This document shows positions 10,663 to 20,867 of a stretch of 64,000 bases of DNA, one piece after another (position 1 is the first letter of the stretch; every line of letters starts with the position of its first letter). The stretch is taken from contig CM055110.1 in the NCBI GenBank assembly GCA_029204225.1, forward strand, positions 21,186,988 through 21,250,987. Direction: 5' to 3'. The notes under the pieces were generated by a model. The model was given only the letters and a program-made list of their open reading frames with translations, was not told where the DNA came from and made no database searches. Position numbers and translations under genes: made by a program. Source of the stretch: Diphasiastrum complanatum. Lineage: Eukaryota; Streptophyta; Lycopodiopsida; Lycopodiales; Lycopodiaceae.

Positions 10663-11090
10663 TGTTAGAATCCCCATCGTCGTGTTGGTCATTGCTAAAG
10701 CACAAACAGGTGACAAACCATAGAGGTACTGCCACCTCACCCCCGTGCACTTGAGCTACAGACCACCATCAAGCAAGCTCGGATCTCATGTAAGCCATGG
10801 TGTCCCATACCACCATGCCTTACCCTCGACCCTCGCCTACCTACATCCTGAGGCCTAGATACTCGTCCTGACCTGACCACCAATGGAAGAGCTCTTCATT
10901 CTCCAGGAGAGAATGAATGCCAAGCTCATGGAGATCTACCTCTTTATACATAGTCCAGCGGGTCATCTCCCTCCATAGGAGTCACACATGACCAACGACA
11001 CGCGGCAGTTGTGCACATTGACGCGGGTCTATAACAACGAGTCACCACGCGCCAACAAGACATTGACACGTGGCACCCAAAAGACCTATA
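10663..11090 (-). mobile_element. 5' LTR of gypsy E1, outer end not defined
   Basis: Begins, in plus coordinates, with TGTTAGAATCC, the inner LTR end next to the PBS. A TATA-like TGTATAAAGA lies on the minus strand at 10941-10950, fitting an LTR promoter. GC-rich direct words (ACGCGCCAAC, ACGCGGCAG) lie upstream. The outer end is unclear because the copia gag of another element begins around 11086-11150; the LTR may be truncated. An 80-95 bp part (10700-10795) recurs at 25948-26038. Confidence 0.65.
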
Positions 11091-11763
11091 GCTCCAGATC
11101 AACGTTCCGTCCCATAACTGAGACCGTCACCTCAAGTTTCTTGTTGGGTACCCTCATGGGTACGTAAAACAGCCCAACAAGTTCATCAAAGGAGAGTTGA
11201 TGTCCCCTAAGAGAGATACTCAAAGATGAAACAAATGGAAGATAAGAGAAAGGTAATGAGTTGAGAGTAATGGAAACAAATTGAGCATCCTCAATTATCT
11301 CATCAATATTGAGAAGCTCCTCCCGAAGATCCTTGATCTTCGTCAAGTGATTGGTCACTTGATCCCCTTCTTGCATCTTCAACAAAGAAAGTTGATTTCT
11401 GAAATACACCACTCTTGCTGGAATTTTGACTCTATACATAGTACAAAGTGTATCCCACGCACTTTTAGATGTCTTCCAAGACCTAATATGAGGTAAGATA
11501 GATCTTTTCACAGCAAGAGCAACCATAGAATGTGCTTGTGCATCCCTTCTATCCCACTTCTTTTGTTTATCCGAAGATGGAGAAGATGATGTTGATGATG
11601 ATGATCCACGAGGTGTAGGAGGTGCCAAAGACGGAGGCCTTTCCTCATCACCATTGACCAAATCCCACAGATTCTTCATCATGTAACTCCACAAGGAGTA
11701 GTTTGTGCCATCCAACCGATCTTCACTAAACAAAGAACCGATAGCTTCCGATTTTTTAGCCAT
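11086..11763 (-). CDS. copia gag polyprotein fragment (UBN2 / Retrotran_gag_2 type)
   Basis: Start chosen at the ATG at 11763 (MAKKSEAIGSLFSEDRLDG), because an in-frame upstream extension to 11934 is leader sequence and the motif LDGTNYSLWSYMMKNLWDLV is the normal N-terminal block of copia gag. A Ser-rich insert follows (SSSSTSSSPSS), then the core AWDTLCTMYR, LLKMQEGDQVTNHLTKIKDLREELLNI, ITLNSLPFSYLPFVSSLSI and SFDELVGL. The frame is open for about 225 codons and stops near 11086; the zinc knuckle and all of pol are missing. It is the best preserved gag in the window, but the element around it is truncated. Confidence 0.85.
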   Translation of the reverse strand: MAKKSEAIGSLFSEDRLDGTNYSLWSYMMKNLWDLVNGDEERPPSLAPPTPRGSSSSTSSSPSSDKQKKWDRRDAQAHSMVALAVKRSILPHIRSWKTSKSAWDTLCTMYRVKIPARVVYFRNQLSLLKMQEGDQVTNHLTKIKDLREELLNIDEIIEDAQFVSITLNSLPFSYLPFVSSLSISLRGHQLSFDELVGLFYVPMRVPNKKLEVTVSVMGRNVDLEL

Positions 11764-12462
11764 TACCTCCAACAGAATTTCAGCTTGTAGTAGATAGGAA
11801 AGAGAGCCTTTCCACAACCAAATCCACTCAAAAAATTTGCAGCAAACAAAGAGCTGAAATAGGAGCAGAAGATGTCTTTCAATCTGCAACCAAAGTGCCC
11901 AAAAGGTAATGGAAAGATGGCTGTCTTTCTGCACAAAAAAACCAGCTTCTTGAAAATTAGGTTAGCTTCGATTGAAGCCTACAACGAAACCTAATTAGGA
12001 AGCCAAATAGTGTGATCAACACACACTCCAATAGGGCTGTTGAAGGCAACCTACTGCTTGCTGAAATCTGCAAATTTCCAGCCACAAGTTGACCTAACCC
12101 TGAATAGGGTTTGCTGGATTTTGGGCGCCCTCGTACACAAATGCAAACCTGAAAACAAAAAAAGCAAGATAAGGAGACACCACAACCAAAAATTAGTAGC
12201 AGATTTTTGGGCGCCCTCCTCCAAACAAAACTTTCTGAAAACTGGTTGCATAAAAATCAAATTTGAGATGCTGATTTTTGGGTGCCACAAATTGCTCCTC
12301 TAAGATCTCTGATGGGCGCCCTCCTTCAACCTGAAAAGAGACAAAAAAGTTGATCCAAACTCCACTTGGAAAGATCAGCAGGATGCCAAAATTTCAGAAC
12401 AAAAAGTAGAGAAGCTCCTCTTTTGGTAGGGCGCCAACATACAAGCTTGCTGCAGATCCGGT
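11764..12462 (-). other. leader of the copia element with recurring GGGCGCCC palindromes
   Basis: Between PBS and gag. The 8-bp palindrome GGGCGCCC occurs at 12123-12130, 12209-12216 and 12314-12321, with GGGCGCC at 12429-12435; the first two sit in the same context (TTTTTGGGCGCCCTC-like) and the LTR has another at 12551-12558. Otherwise AT-rich, without an ORF I can support. Confidence 0.7.
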
Positions 12463-12463
12463 A

Positions 12464-12474
12464 GCTCTGATACC
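12464..12474 (-). promoter_or_regulatory. primer binding site of the copia element
   Basis: The minus strand reads GGTATCAGAGC, identical to 11 of the 12 bases of the initiator tRNA-Met complement, one base inside the LTR end. Confidence 0.85.
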
Positions 12475-12475
12475 T

Positions 12476-12888
12476 TGTAGGAAAGCAAGAATCAAGTCAC
12501 CAAGATCTAGCTATCAATCAATCTCCACAAGAAACAAGAGAGAAAAGGTTGGGCGCCCAACTCTAAGAGAGAGAGAGAGAGAGAAAACAGCAACAAGAGT
12601 AATGGAGAGCAATGCTTAGCCAAACTGTAAAATGTGACACAACTAGCCAATATGTACTCTACCTACTTACTGAATGTAGGGCACCCCCAAAAGTCAAGAT
12701 AGGGCCCCTAAACCAAATTAGACCTATAAGGACCCACGAGTCAGTACATGACCAAAATTGAGTCCAACAGAACTTAAGACAAACTTAAGATGGCCTAAAT
12801 AACTAAGTACCCATGGTTAAACAAATCTCAACCTTTTGCGTCAAAGTAACCTATGGATTAACTTTAGCATAGTCATTTATTTCTAACA
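12476..12888 (-). mobile_element. 5' LTR of the copia element, 413 bp
   Basis: In plus coordinates it starts TGTAGGAAA and ends TTTCTAACA, that is TG...CA ends with near-perfect 9-bp terminal inverted repeats. It abuts the PBS on the inner side. A (GA)n run lies at 12566-12584. The flank beyond 12888 is a gypsy gag fragment, so this element had inserted into an older gypsy copy. The 3' LTR is not in the window. Confidence 0.85.
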
Positions 12889-13110
12889 AAAGCCTTTAAG
12901 ACAGCTTTCCTACCGGTGCTGGATGACTTTGAGCATTGGCGATAAGGAGCAAAGGTTGCTAAGGTTGAGAAAAAAAAATTTAAAAGCAAGGCAGCTGGCA
13001 AGGAGAAGATGGACACTCGTTCCCAGGACGAGTGTGACTCCTCACGATCTTCAGGTTCAATGTCATACAGTAAACTGTACGTTCCCTCTAATGAGAGAGC
13101 TTGCGCCAAA
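12889..13110 (+). pseudogene. gypsy E1-type gag scrap
   Basis: The plus strand reads AFKTAFLPVLDDFEHWR, nearly the same as the E1 gag segment FKTAFLLVLDDFEHWR at 8640-8710 on the other strand. After a stop come Lys-rich codons (KVEKKKFKSKAAGKEK), which could be the basic region before a zinc knuckle, though no knuckle is left. This is a fragment of a second E1-family copy, disrupted by the copia LTR at its left. Confidence 0.7.
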
Positions 13111-13293
13111 TTATAGCTTGAAACTCCATCATCCTCCAATCTTTTGAACAATGGCTGCAAAAAGTCGCCTTCAAAGTTTTTGCAGACATTTCGTACATAG
13201 CTGCCAGAGCGAAAGAGAGCCCAAAATGCTTAGTTGCATCTCCATTAGCCATCAGAATAGGTCTAGGTGGATTAGTAGATACAGTGCAAAAGT

Positions 13294-13423
13294 CATTCCA
13301 TGCACGAGCATTGAGTTCATTCTTAAGCACGAGCATCAACAGTTGAAAAGAAGGAAAGGCATTCCATGCACGAGCATTGAGTTCATTCTTAAGCACGAGC
13401 ATCAACAGTTGAAAAGAAGGAAG
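13294..13423. repeat. 66-bp tandem duplication
   Basis: Two adjacent 66-bp units starting at 13294 and 13360 (each begins CATTCCATGCACGAGC) are virtually identical, so the duplication is recent compared with the surrounding decay. Confidence 0.95.
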
Positions 13424-14240
13424 TAGAGTAATGTATGTCAAATATAAAGGCATCATCATTAGGCTGCGGTTCAGGAACATTAGGCCTAAAGCAGGATCCA
13501 TCGGAAGCAGCTATTCTTCCAACAGCCGATAGCCACTACTATAAATGTGGGGACTGTCAATGATGGTTCGAAGCCCATCAAGCACGGCCATGAGAACAGG
13601 ATCAACTAGATAAGTAGACTAAAGTGCAGCAGAAGAACGTACTGTATAGAGCAAACCACGTAAGCAGAGCACAAAAGTGAATATGCTCTGTGAAAACGAC
13701 CTAATGGTCAAAGATCCATCTTTTGAAGTAAAAAATCTATTCCAAAAGAAATGTGATAGTTGACCAAGGCCACCTATATCTAGAATGTAATCCAGATTAG
13801 GCAAGGGAGCAAATGTGATTGACATAGGGCGCATCAAACAAGGGTTTTGACATAATAAATGCAGAAGTATTGTGAACAGGACAAACAATAGACGGTGTAT
13901 CCATCGACTTGGGTTTCTTCGAATTTCCGGCCACTGCCTTGACCATTCCTGGTCTTGCCCGAACGTTCAAGGCCTCCATGGCCCAAGGGGTGAGACCCTA
14001 GGGACTCTGCAGGTGGTGCGGTCTCTACTGAGCTAGGACGCGGTTCTACCTTAGGTGCCATAGTCACTTGTGAGTGAGGAGACAATAAAGGAAGAGTATC
14101 ATAACAAGTAAGAAACCAACAGTTGATTAGATCACTCAACAACAAATGAATGACGAGGAGGCATCTAATAAGCAGTTATATAAGTGAATGAAACACTAAA
14201 ATCAGAAAACTCACAAAATGGTGAACTAATATTAGAGTGG
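13424..14240 (-). pseudogene. unrecognised coding-like region
   Basis: The minus strand has overlapping open stretches broken by single stops or frame changes: MAPKVEPRPSSVETAPP from 14061, a segment with KKPKSMDTPSIVCPVHN near 13900, then LDYILDIGGLGQLSHFFW, SKDGSLTIRSFSQSIF and STYLVDPVLMAVLDGLRTII towards 13560, and FRPNVPEPQPNDDAFIF near 13470. The continuity across several stops suggests a decayed protein-coding gene or element, but I do not recognise the family. It could be part of the gag or pol of an unplaced element or a host pseudogene. Confidence 0.35.
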
Positions 14241-14737
14241 TTTGTTTCGTGCGTGTGAAAAGCAAGGGAATTCATTAGATCACGAGGTTTTGAGTTACGC
14301 AAAAGGAGACGGAATTGTAGAGCTCTATTTGTCTAAGGAGTTATATCCTAGGCAACCTTTAACAATGCATCATGCTATGTTGACTCCAAAAGATTGCAAT
14401 TCTGTGTCCAACTTATTTGCAGTGTGGAGAAAAGAATAAACGAGAAGGTTATGACAACATTCGAGATTCGAGAAAGCTGAAGATGAGTATAACTGTACAA
14501 GGATCTGGCATCTGCTTGCTGAGAAGACTGAGCACTCGAGAGTATAATTGAGGTAATAAATCTCATGATCTCAGATCATGCCACATGGTCATTGGTGACT
14601 GTAGTCTACTAGTCTGTTGCGTGTGGAGGTTTAGCTAGGGCACCTCTGCCAGGCACCTCTACTAAGCACTTAGAAGTTAGAACTTAGCAGTTGCCAGTGA
14701 GCACTTGTCATTCAAGTTGATTCTTGAAGACGAGATG

Positions 14738-14739
<2 letters not shown>
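14241..14739. other. intergenic, no supported gene
   Basis: A 65-codon plus-strand frame (14242-14439) has no recognisable motif and no supporting context. Nothing else seen. Confidence 0.5.

Positions 14740-14791
<52 letters not shown>
14740..14791. repeat. (CT)26 microsatellite
   Basis: Uninterrupted CT dinucleotides for about 52 bp. Confidence 0.98.
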
Positions 14792-14794
<3 letters not shown>

Positions 14795-15129
14795 GCTTGA
14801 ACTTTGAACTCAAAACTTGAAAGTGGAAACTTCAAACAGATGTCAGAAACACAAATTACAACTTTACATAATACAAATGACAAGTTCCAATGTTGAAAGC
14901 TCAAAAGTCACGAGTCAAGACTTGTCACTCAAGAATCAAAATTTAGATCATCACAATTTACAATCATAAATGCATAAATATTAAATCAAAATTGTAAAAC
15001 TTTTAACTCAATATTGATATATCATATTAGATAATCGACTTTCCATCATATCAGTCTTCAAAGTTCAGAATCCACAATACATATAAGCCCAGTGTAATGT
15101 CACATGTCTGATGATATGTAAATAGTAAT
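14792..15129. other. AT-rich spacer
   Basis: Low-complexity AT-rich DNA with short repeats of CAAAACTTGA and AAGTCA words. No gene seen. Confidence 0.5.
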
Positions 15130-15700
15130 ATGTGTAGATGTCGTGGCTCATCAGTACTATGCAGTGTGTACTATCTACTAATCTACACTCTAAGCTCTCC
15201 TAGCTCTAAGCCTCCTCCGAGCAGGTGTTGTCGAGCCTGCTATGGTCTCCTCTCAAAAATCAGGGAGGAAGTCCTCATCGGGGGCCAAGGTATGATGTCC
15301 CTCATCCTCATCCTTGCTCTCCTCAAACTCCTCCTCCACATAGTCCCCTCCTCTAAGGAGTCTGACCCTAACGATGCCTCAAGCTCAAACTGTCATCAAG
15401 GCTATGAGCACGAGAGCTCCTGCCCTCCTCCTGTGCGCTGCTCGCGTCACAAGTCTTGCACAAAAGGATTGACAAATGTATTACTACCCACAAATTACAA
15501 TAATTAGTTTAAAAATGTATTTCAAGTGACAAGCATGCAACGTCAACCCAGTAGTAAGAGCTAAATCCTAATTTATCACCTACCCTCTGCATGGCCTCCT
15601 CATGGGGGAATGCATACACATCCTCCTCTGCTTGGTCTCTTGATGGCAAGTCTGGAAGCTTTGCCACATCGATCTCATCTAGATTGATCTACACACATGC
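15130..15700 (-). pseudogene. hAT-type transposase C-terminal tail fragment
   Basis: The minus strand has an exon-like piece EIDVAKLPDLPSRDQAEEDV and then YAFPHEEAMQR (15600-15690), followed by a splice-donor-like GGTAGGT. After a gap (possibly an intron) comes an acidic tail, DYVEEEFEESKDEDEGHH then LAPDEDFLPDF (15260-15350). 15340-15660 is the inverted copy of 22320-22625, where the same exon also occurs. The assignment to hAT rests on the neighbouring DUF659 and dimerisation fragments of the same region; the tail by itself is not diagnostic. Confidence 0.5.
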
Positions 15701-15862
15701 CACAATGCACATTGAAATCAAGGTGAAATCTGGAGGGCCGACAAAAGTTGAAACTTACATCGAACCACGGTTCGAACCAATGAATCGTACGTGGCCGGTT
15801 CGAATTGGCCTTTGCTAAAAAAAAGGAGGAGCGGTGGGCCAAAACCACCCATGCACGGGCGG

Positions 15863-15864
<2 letters not shown>

Positions 15865-15930
<66 letters not shown>
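15865..15930. repeat. (GA)33 microsatellite
   Basis: 66 bp of GA dinucleotides, just beyond the 3' end of the LINE at 15955. Confidence 0.98.
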
Positions 15931-15932
<2 letters not shown>

Positions 15933-15975
15933 TGGGCCATTTGGTTGAGAAAGAAAGAAAGAAAGAAAGCTTTAT

Positions 15976-16450
15976 TAATGTCTTTTCCATGCCAAAAGGC
16001 ATAGAAGACCAAAAGGAGTACATGTCAAGTATGTGAAAACCATGGGAGCGTATATAAACGTCTCCAAGAAAAAACTATGCATAAAAGAGAAATGAGTAAT
16101 ATAACTGTAAACTACAAACTGCCAACTGTCCATAAGTGGGAGCAAAATAGCTACCAGGAGTAGAGTAATATTATATAGTGATGCTACTGAAAAAAGATGT
16201 GATACGAGCTGTAACAGGAGGTAATATGGACCACCACTGATGTCGTCTAGGAGGTTGAAAACTGTGTGCTCTCGTAACAAGGCGGGAAGTGCAAACTGCT
16301 GCATGACTATGAGTGATACATTGTCTTTGACATCTTTGAGGTGGTATGTTGTCGTCATCGTCATCAGGCCGTGTCCGTCTCCTGGTGAAGGACATAATAT
16401 GAGCCTAAGAGCTAGGATGTGGCTGGTGAGTTGACTGGTAACCAGTGGCA
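15976..16450 (-). other. LINE 3' terminal region
   Basis: A 158-codon open frame runs on the minus strand from 16451 to 15975 without recognisable motifs; it could be the C-terminal end of ORF2 in one frame or chance. AATAAA lies at its end, just before the (TTTC)n tail. Confidence 0.5.
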
Positions 16451-18080
16451 TCCTGCTCCAGAAAGTGAGTCCGGTAGTAGTCAGGCTTAACCCCCAGCTG
16501 GTGTCGCCAAGTATGGTCGAGATATGCTATGTATAAAAAACATCTAATGTACTAGTGTGTACCCAAAGGGAGATCAGTGATAGTGATACCAAATGCTTCC
16601 ATGAGGAAGTGTGATGCCTGAGAGAACCATGATAGCCGGTATCCCTGAGTCTGAAGGTGATGAGAGGACATGAGTGCAAGCCACGTATATCTCTGCTCTG
16701 TATCAGGAAGTGCCTGAGCTCTCTGGATCAGTAGGTGATAAGCTGGAAGGCTGCCTCAATCTGACTAGGAGGGGGGTGGCAAACTCTGCAAGGATGATCT
16801 CATGTGGAACCGGGGCTTCGCTCAGTCTGTAAGCGTGAAATGCTGGACCAGTGTGAAGATGATAGTCATGTACACCATACGGAAGCAGAATCTCTCCAAA
16901 CTGGACTAGAGAAGAGTGGCCCTTCCCAAATCTAGAAGTAGCCGCTTGTCTCATCCTGAAGGTAGTACCAGAGAAGAGCACACACCCAGGTAAGTGTATG
17001 AAGAGGACTATCCATCAAAGGTAAGCTCCTAGCACTGCATGAAGGCCCGAGAGGTATTTAAGACCATAACTTTGGTCTTCGAGAGGTTCACCCCTAAACC
17101 CCATTGAGTCCAAAAGGTGTGTAAACAGTCCAATTGTCTCTGTAATCCCTCTCTGGTATGGGAGACTAGTACCACATCATCGGCATAGAGAAGGATGGCA
17201 ATCAGAATGTCCCCAAGCCGACAACCGTCCCCACTACACTTAGAGATGACCTGCTCTAGCTCATCAATATATAATCCAAAGAGAACTGGTGAGAGAGAGC
17301 ATCCCTGCTTAACCCCAATAGCACTCCAGATTTGCTCAGAAATGCCACTACCATGACGAAAGCAACCCAAAACCCTCCCATAGAGAGCCATGACGGCTAG
17401 AATAATATCTATAGAGAAACCCAAGTCTCAGAGTCTCTGGATAAGTAAGGAGCATGGGACAGAATCAAAGGCTTTCTTGAAGTCCACAAAACAACAGTAA
17501 ACCTTTTCTCTCCTGTGTCTAGCTTCCTCAATGAGGGCTCAAAGTGTGAATATGTGATCTGTAGTGAAATAATGAGCACGGAACCCTGCCTGATCCAAAG
17601 CATGTAATCTCCTGGACTCTGCCTCTAAGCTAACTGCAGACTGGAGGATGGTGCCATATAACGTCACGAGAACATGTCCAATCATGATAGTGCGGTAATT
17701 ACCAGGTACCATGGGGTCACTGTTTTTATAGATAGGATGTATGATGTTGGTGCACCAAGAGGATGGGAAGCCCTCAACAACAGCATGGTCAAGGAGAGTG
17801 GATAATGTAGGGGCAAGGGTATCGGAGGCGTGAATCAGTAGCTCAGATTCAAGGTCTTCAATGTCTCTGGTGCGGTGGGTTTTCAGCTTTTTGATTGCTG
17901 CCCGAACCAAGTCAGGGGTGGAAAAGGTGGTGAAGTCTGAAGGTCGAGGAGAGATGGAGATGGGCGTATCAGTGGGTATAGTGTAAAGCTGGGTAGCATT
18001 CGGTCCAGGTATGTAAATCGTCCAAGGCGGGCGTGGAAACGAGCATGTGTGACAGAGTGGCGAAGGGATTGACATTCTGC
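16451..18080 (-). pseudogene. LINE ORF2 reverse transcriptase
   Basis: Segments in order: LVRAAIKKLKTHRTRDIEDL (17900), GFPSSWCTNIIHPIYKNSD and VPGNYRTIMIGHVL (17700), AGFRAHYFTTDHIFTL (17560), YCCFVDFKKAFDSV (17480), SAIGVKQGCSLSPVLFGLYI (17270) and the catalytic box LLYADDVVLVSH near 17170. SYTYLGVC near 17000 corresponds to the conserved Y-L-G end of the palm. Frame breaks occur near 17540, 17420 and 17025. The stretch 16451-17000 is the decayed C-terminal part. Confidence 0.88.
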
Positions 18081-18359
18081 GTCGTACCACGGTGGATAGA
18101 AGAAATGTCGGGATGATCGTGGATGGACTGGTTGTGGTTATGAGGTTTAGAGGGGAAAGCCAAAGTGGCAACAGTGTGGAGACAGGTGGTGAGGAAGGTG
18201 GCTTGTGACTCCAGTGGTTTGCTGTGTGGAAAAGAGTGAAGTAAGGAGGTAAGGGATTCCTGGTAGAGTGGTATAGAGAGGGGGTGGAAGGTGTATTTGG
18301 GTGCACGGGGAAGTATGGACTGGTGTTGAGGTTGTGGTGGTGGAAGGTGGCCAATAGCA

Positions 18360-19731
18360 AAGGATAGGAACGAATGATTAGAGAGGGTGGTAGGGGAGAT
18401 ATGGAAGCTGTGAATGAGAGGGATGGACGACGGTGACCCCATGAGGTAATCAACCACACTATGACCGCCACTGCGAGGGTGACAAGTATAGCTGCCAAAA
18501 TTAGGCCAATGAGGTAGGCCATTATAAATGGCTAACTCATGTGCCTCACCAAACTGTAACAAGTATTCACCATATGAAGTAATAGGTCCCGGTCCATCTT
18601 CAGAAATCTTGGTGATCCCCATGCACACTATATCAAGGGCATGAACTCGCATCTGATCTGTAGCATCATAGAACCCTGTCGTCGTGAAGCTGTCCGGGCA
18701 TTAAAATTCCCAGTGAGGAAAGCTGTTCCTCAGATTGATGTTGTTCCGGATTTACAGGTTGTTGTTGTGTGTCTTGCGTCTATATGCATTGATTCACAGA
18801 TATCGTATTCAGTGGTCATTCTTGGTTTCATTGATATTGAGGCTGTATACCTTGGTGGTATTTCTACTATTGCATCTACGCATGCAGTTTCTTCTCCATT
18901 GGTCTCTATATCTCCATCTCTTGAGTCTGTCATGGCCAATGTTCCTATTGATTTCTCTGGGGTTCTTCACTGGTCCACGGTTGATGGTTTTCTCACTCTT
19001 GGTAATGAGGTTGTATCTTCTTTCACTTTACTCCATGGATCTCTGCTTGAGGCTTGGCATATCCTGATGGTTTGGGTTATTGTCTCCATTCCAGCTATTG
19101 TTTGTCTGGGTGATCTTCAGGTTCCCAGTCATTTCGTGTTGCTCCATATCGCTTGGTCTTGGATGCTGAGTTTCCACTTTGTTTTGGTGAGGAACAAGAT
19201 CCGCAACATTAGTAGCAAGCGTCGGAGCAATATCCACGTGTAGCTGGGAATGAGTATCAAAGCACATATGAGCAATACTAAAGTATATGGTGGCAATATG
19301 CCCAGAAACTATCCAAGAGAGGAGAAGGAACTCTCTCAAGGTACTCTGATGGTCGATGTCGCGAAGAGACAAGTGTCGCGAACAATTTGCGAAACACGAA
19401 ACTGAGAAGAAGAGATGGATTGTCACAACTGCGCATGCTCATCATGCCTGATGAACTCAAACATCTGATGAACTCTGTAGAGTCGAGCCACTCCTCCCGA
19501 ACCACAGCCACTGGCTGATGATCTAGTCTCAGATCTATATATTGAATCCTATCTGTATCCCGGGAAGGTGGGTAAACCGCGGACCTGGCTCTCGTGAGTC
19601 TCCATGAAAAACAATAGGTCTCGTCCAGTAATAAAGTCAATCAGATCACCTGTTGTAGAGGATGAGTGGATGCCATCACAATTCCATACCCCAATCTGAA
19701 GATGGTATGGATGGAGCCCCGGGGTTCCCAA
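18360..19731 (-). pseudogene. LINE ORF2 endonuclease domain
   Basis: Starts with QIGVWNCDGIHSSSTTGDLI and FFMETHESQV (19549-19731), matching the N-terminal W-N-x-x-G and E-T-H block of apurinic-type endonucleases; the E is a metal ligand. A long, poorly conserved middle with frame changes follows. TGNFNARTA near 18700 corresponds to GDFNART, and the C-terminal catalytic block is FGSYTCHPRSGGHSVVDYLM near 18500, the usual S-V-V-D-Y-L signature. The endonuclease would nick the target DNA to prime reverse transcription. Confidence 0.82.
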
Positions 19732-19739
19732 TCCCGGGG

Positions 19740-20684
19740 GAGTCGAATTCCTAGCTCTGGGAACTAGTACCGAACTACCAGGGGTGCCAGCAACAAATCG
19801 TATCTGACCATCTCGATATATGACCCGTCTACCAGTCTCTCAAGCCACCTGGAAGGCTTTACGCCTCTCCTCAACCTGGATGTAGGTAAGATTGTCATCC
19901 ATATTTACGGTAGTGCCACGTAACTTGGCTCTACAACGTAAAGCCTCTCTGCAGATGTCTAGGAATGTGAAGTTCGCGAATGATCAGTGTAGCTGCATCT
20001 TTGGTGGTCCTCCAAGCTGTATCTAGCCCATCTGTCACATGTCCTAGAGTGGTCTCGAGAAATCTCGTAGCTTCGGCAATGGCATCCTGTGTGTCTGGTA
20101 TCCCACGAACCCTGATGTTATGGGCCTTTTGCTCCCTTGACCGCTCTTCCGAAATGGTGGCTGAGATGACTAAGGAAATGGGGGGCGCTAGGCTTGGTGC
20201 CTTTCTTCAAGAGTGCTGCCCATGAATCTTTATGCTGCTCAATTTTACTCTCAAGCTCTTGTATCATGGTGGTGGTCGTTTCCGAGACCTGCTTAGTGTT
20301 GATCACTTGCTTCAATGAGGCGACTTTGGACTGCAACAAGTTCTTTTCCTTTACTAAGGAGATCACTACTCCTTTCAACTGTGAAAGTTCTTGGATCAAA
20401 AGCTGGAAATCTGCTCTCATTTGGTCAGCTTCCCAAGAGGAAAAGAGTTCAATTGATTTGGAGGGAGTGTAGGGAATGGATGCGGTAGATGGAGGAGCTG
20501 TGAATTGGTGGTGTGAAGACGATGCGGACGAGGAAGAGGATGAAAGAGAGGGAGGAGCAATAGTGAGAGAAGAAGAAGAAGAAGAAAAGAGGGATGAGGT
20601 GGAGGGCGGTGCCACGGCAGCAGCAAGCAGCGCTGCCTGCATGGCAGGCAGTGCTGCCACATCAGCAGGCAGCTCATTGGACAT
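19740..20684 (-). pseudogene. LINE ORF1 protein, coiled coil plus RRM-like start
   Basis: An ATG at 20684 opens 188 codons. An Ala/Ser-rich N-terminus is followed by a coiled coil (about residues 80-150; MRADFQLLIQELSQLKGVV, then LQSKVASLKQVIN and MIQELESKIEQHKD). The open frame ends near 20118; in the next frame KAHNIRVRGIPDTQDAIAEA continues, which resembles the RRM-like core of L1-type ORF1 proteins. ORF1 proteins bind LINE RNA as coiled-coil multimers. Frame breaks near 20118 and 19980 and stops between 19950 and 19740 show it is dead. Confidence 0.7.
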
Positions 20685-20689
20685 CAGCT

Positions 20690-20862
20690 TCGAGGTGGCA
20701 GCGAGGGCTGAGGCGGCAGCAGCAGAGAGAGGGGATGCTGAGGTGGCAGCAGCGAGGTCTGAGGTGGCAGGAACACCAAGGGGGGAGGCTGAGTTGGCAG
20801 CAGCAGCAAGGGGGGAGGTGGCAGCAGCAGTGAGGGCGCCATCTGAGTTGGCAGCAGCTTAG
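20690..20862. repeat. degenerate GGCAGCAGC-rich tandem repeats
   Basis: Units of roughly 40 bp built from GAGGTGGCAGCAGC and GAGGGGG words, four to five imperfect copies. In LINE orientation they lie in the 5' region just upstream of the ORF1 start, where LINE promoters often carry tandem repeats. Confidence 0.8.
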
Positions 20863-20867
20863 ACTAT

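Noticed and set aside
15718-16036. Open frames rich in Arg-Glu or Leu-Ser repeats
   Set aside because: They are translations of the (GA)n microsatellite.
18641-19243. 200-codon open frame on the plus strand
   Set aside because: It lies antisense to the LINE endonuclease, whose motifs (GNFNART, GHSVVDYLM) are on the minus strand; its composition is hydrophobic and repetitive with no domain.
20476-20862. 128-codon Ala/Glu-rich plus-strand frame
   Set aside because: Antisense to LINE ORF1 and driven by GGCAGCAGC repeats.
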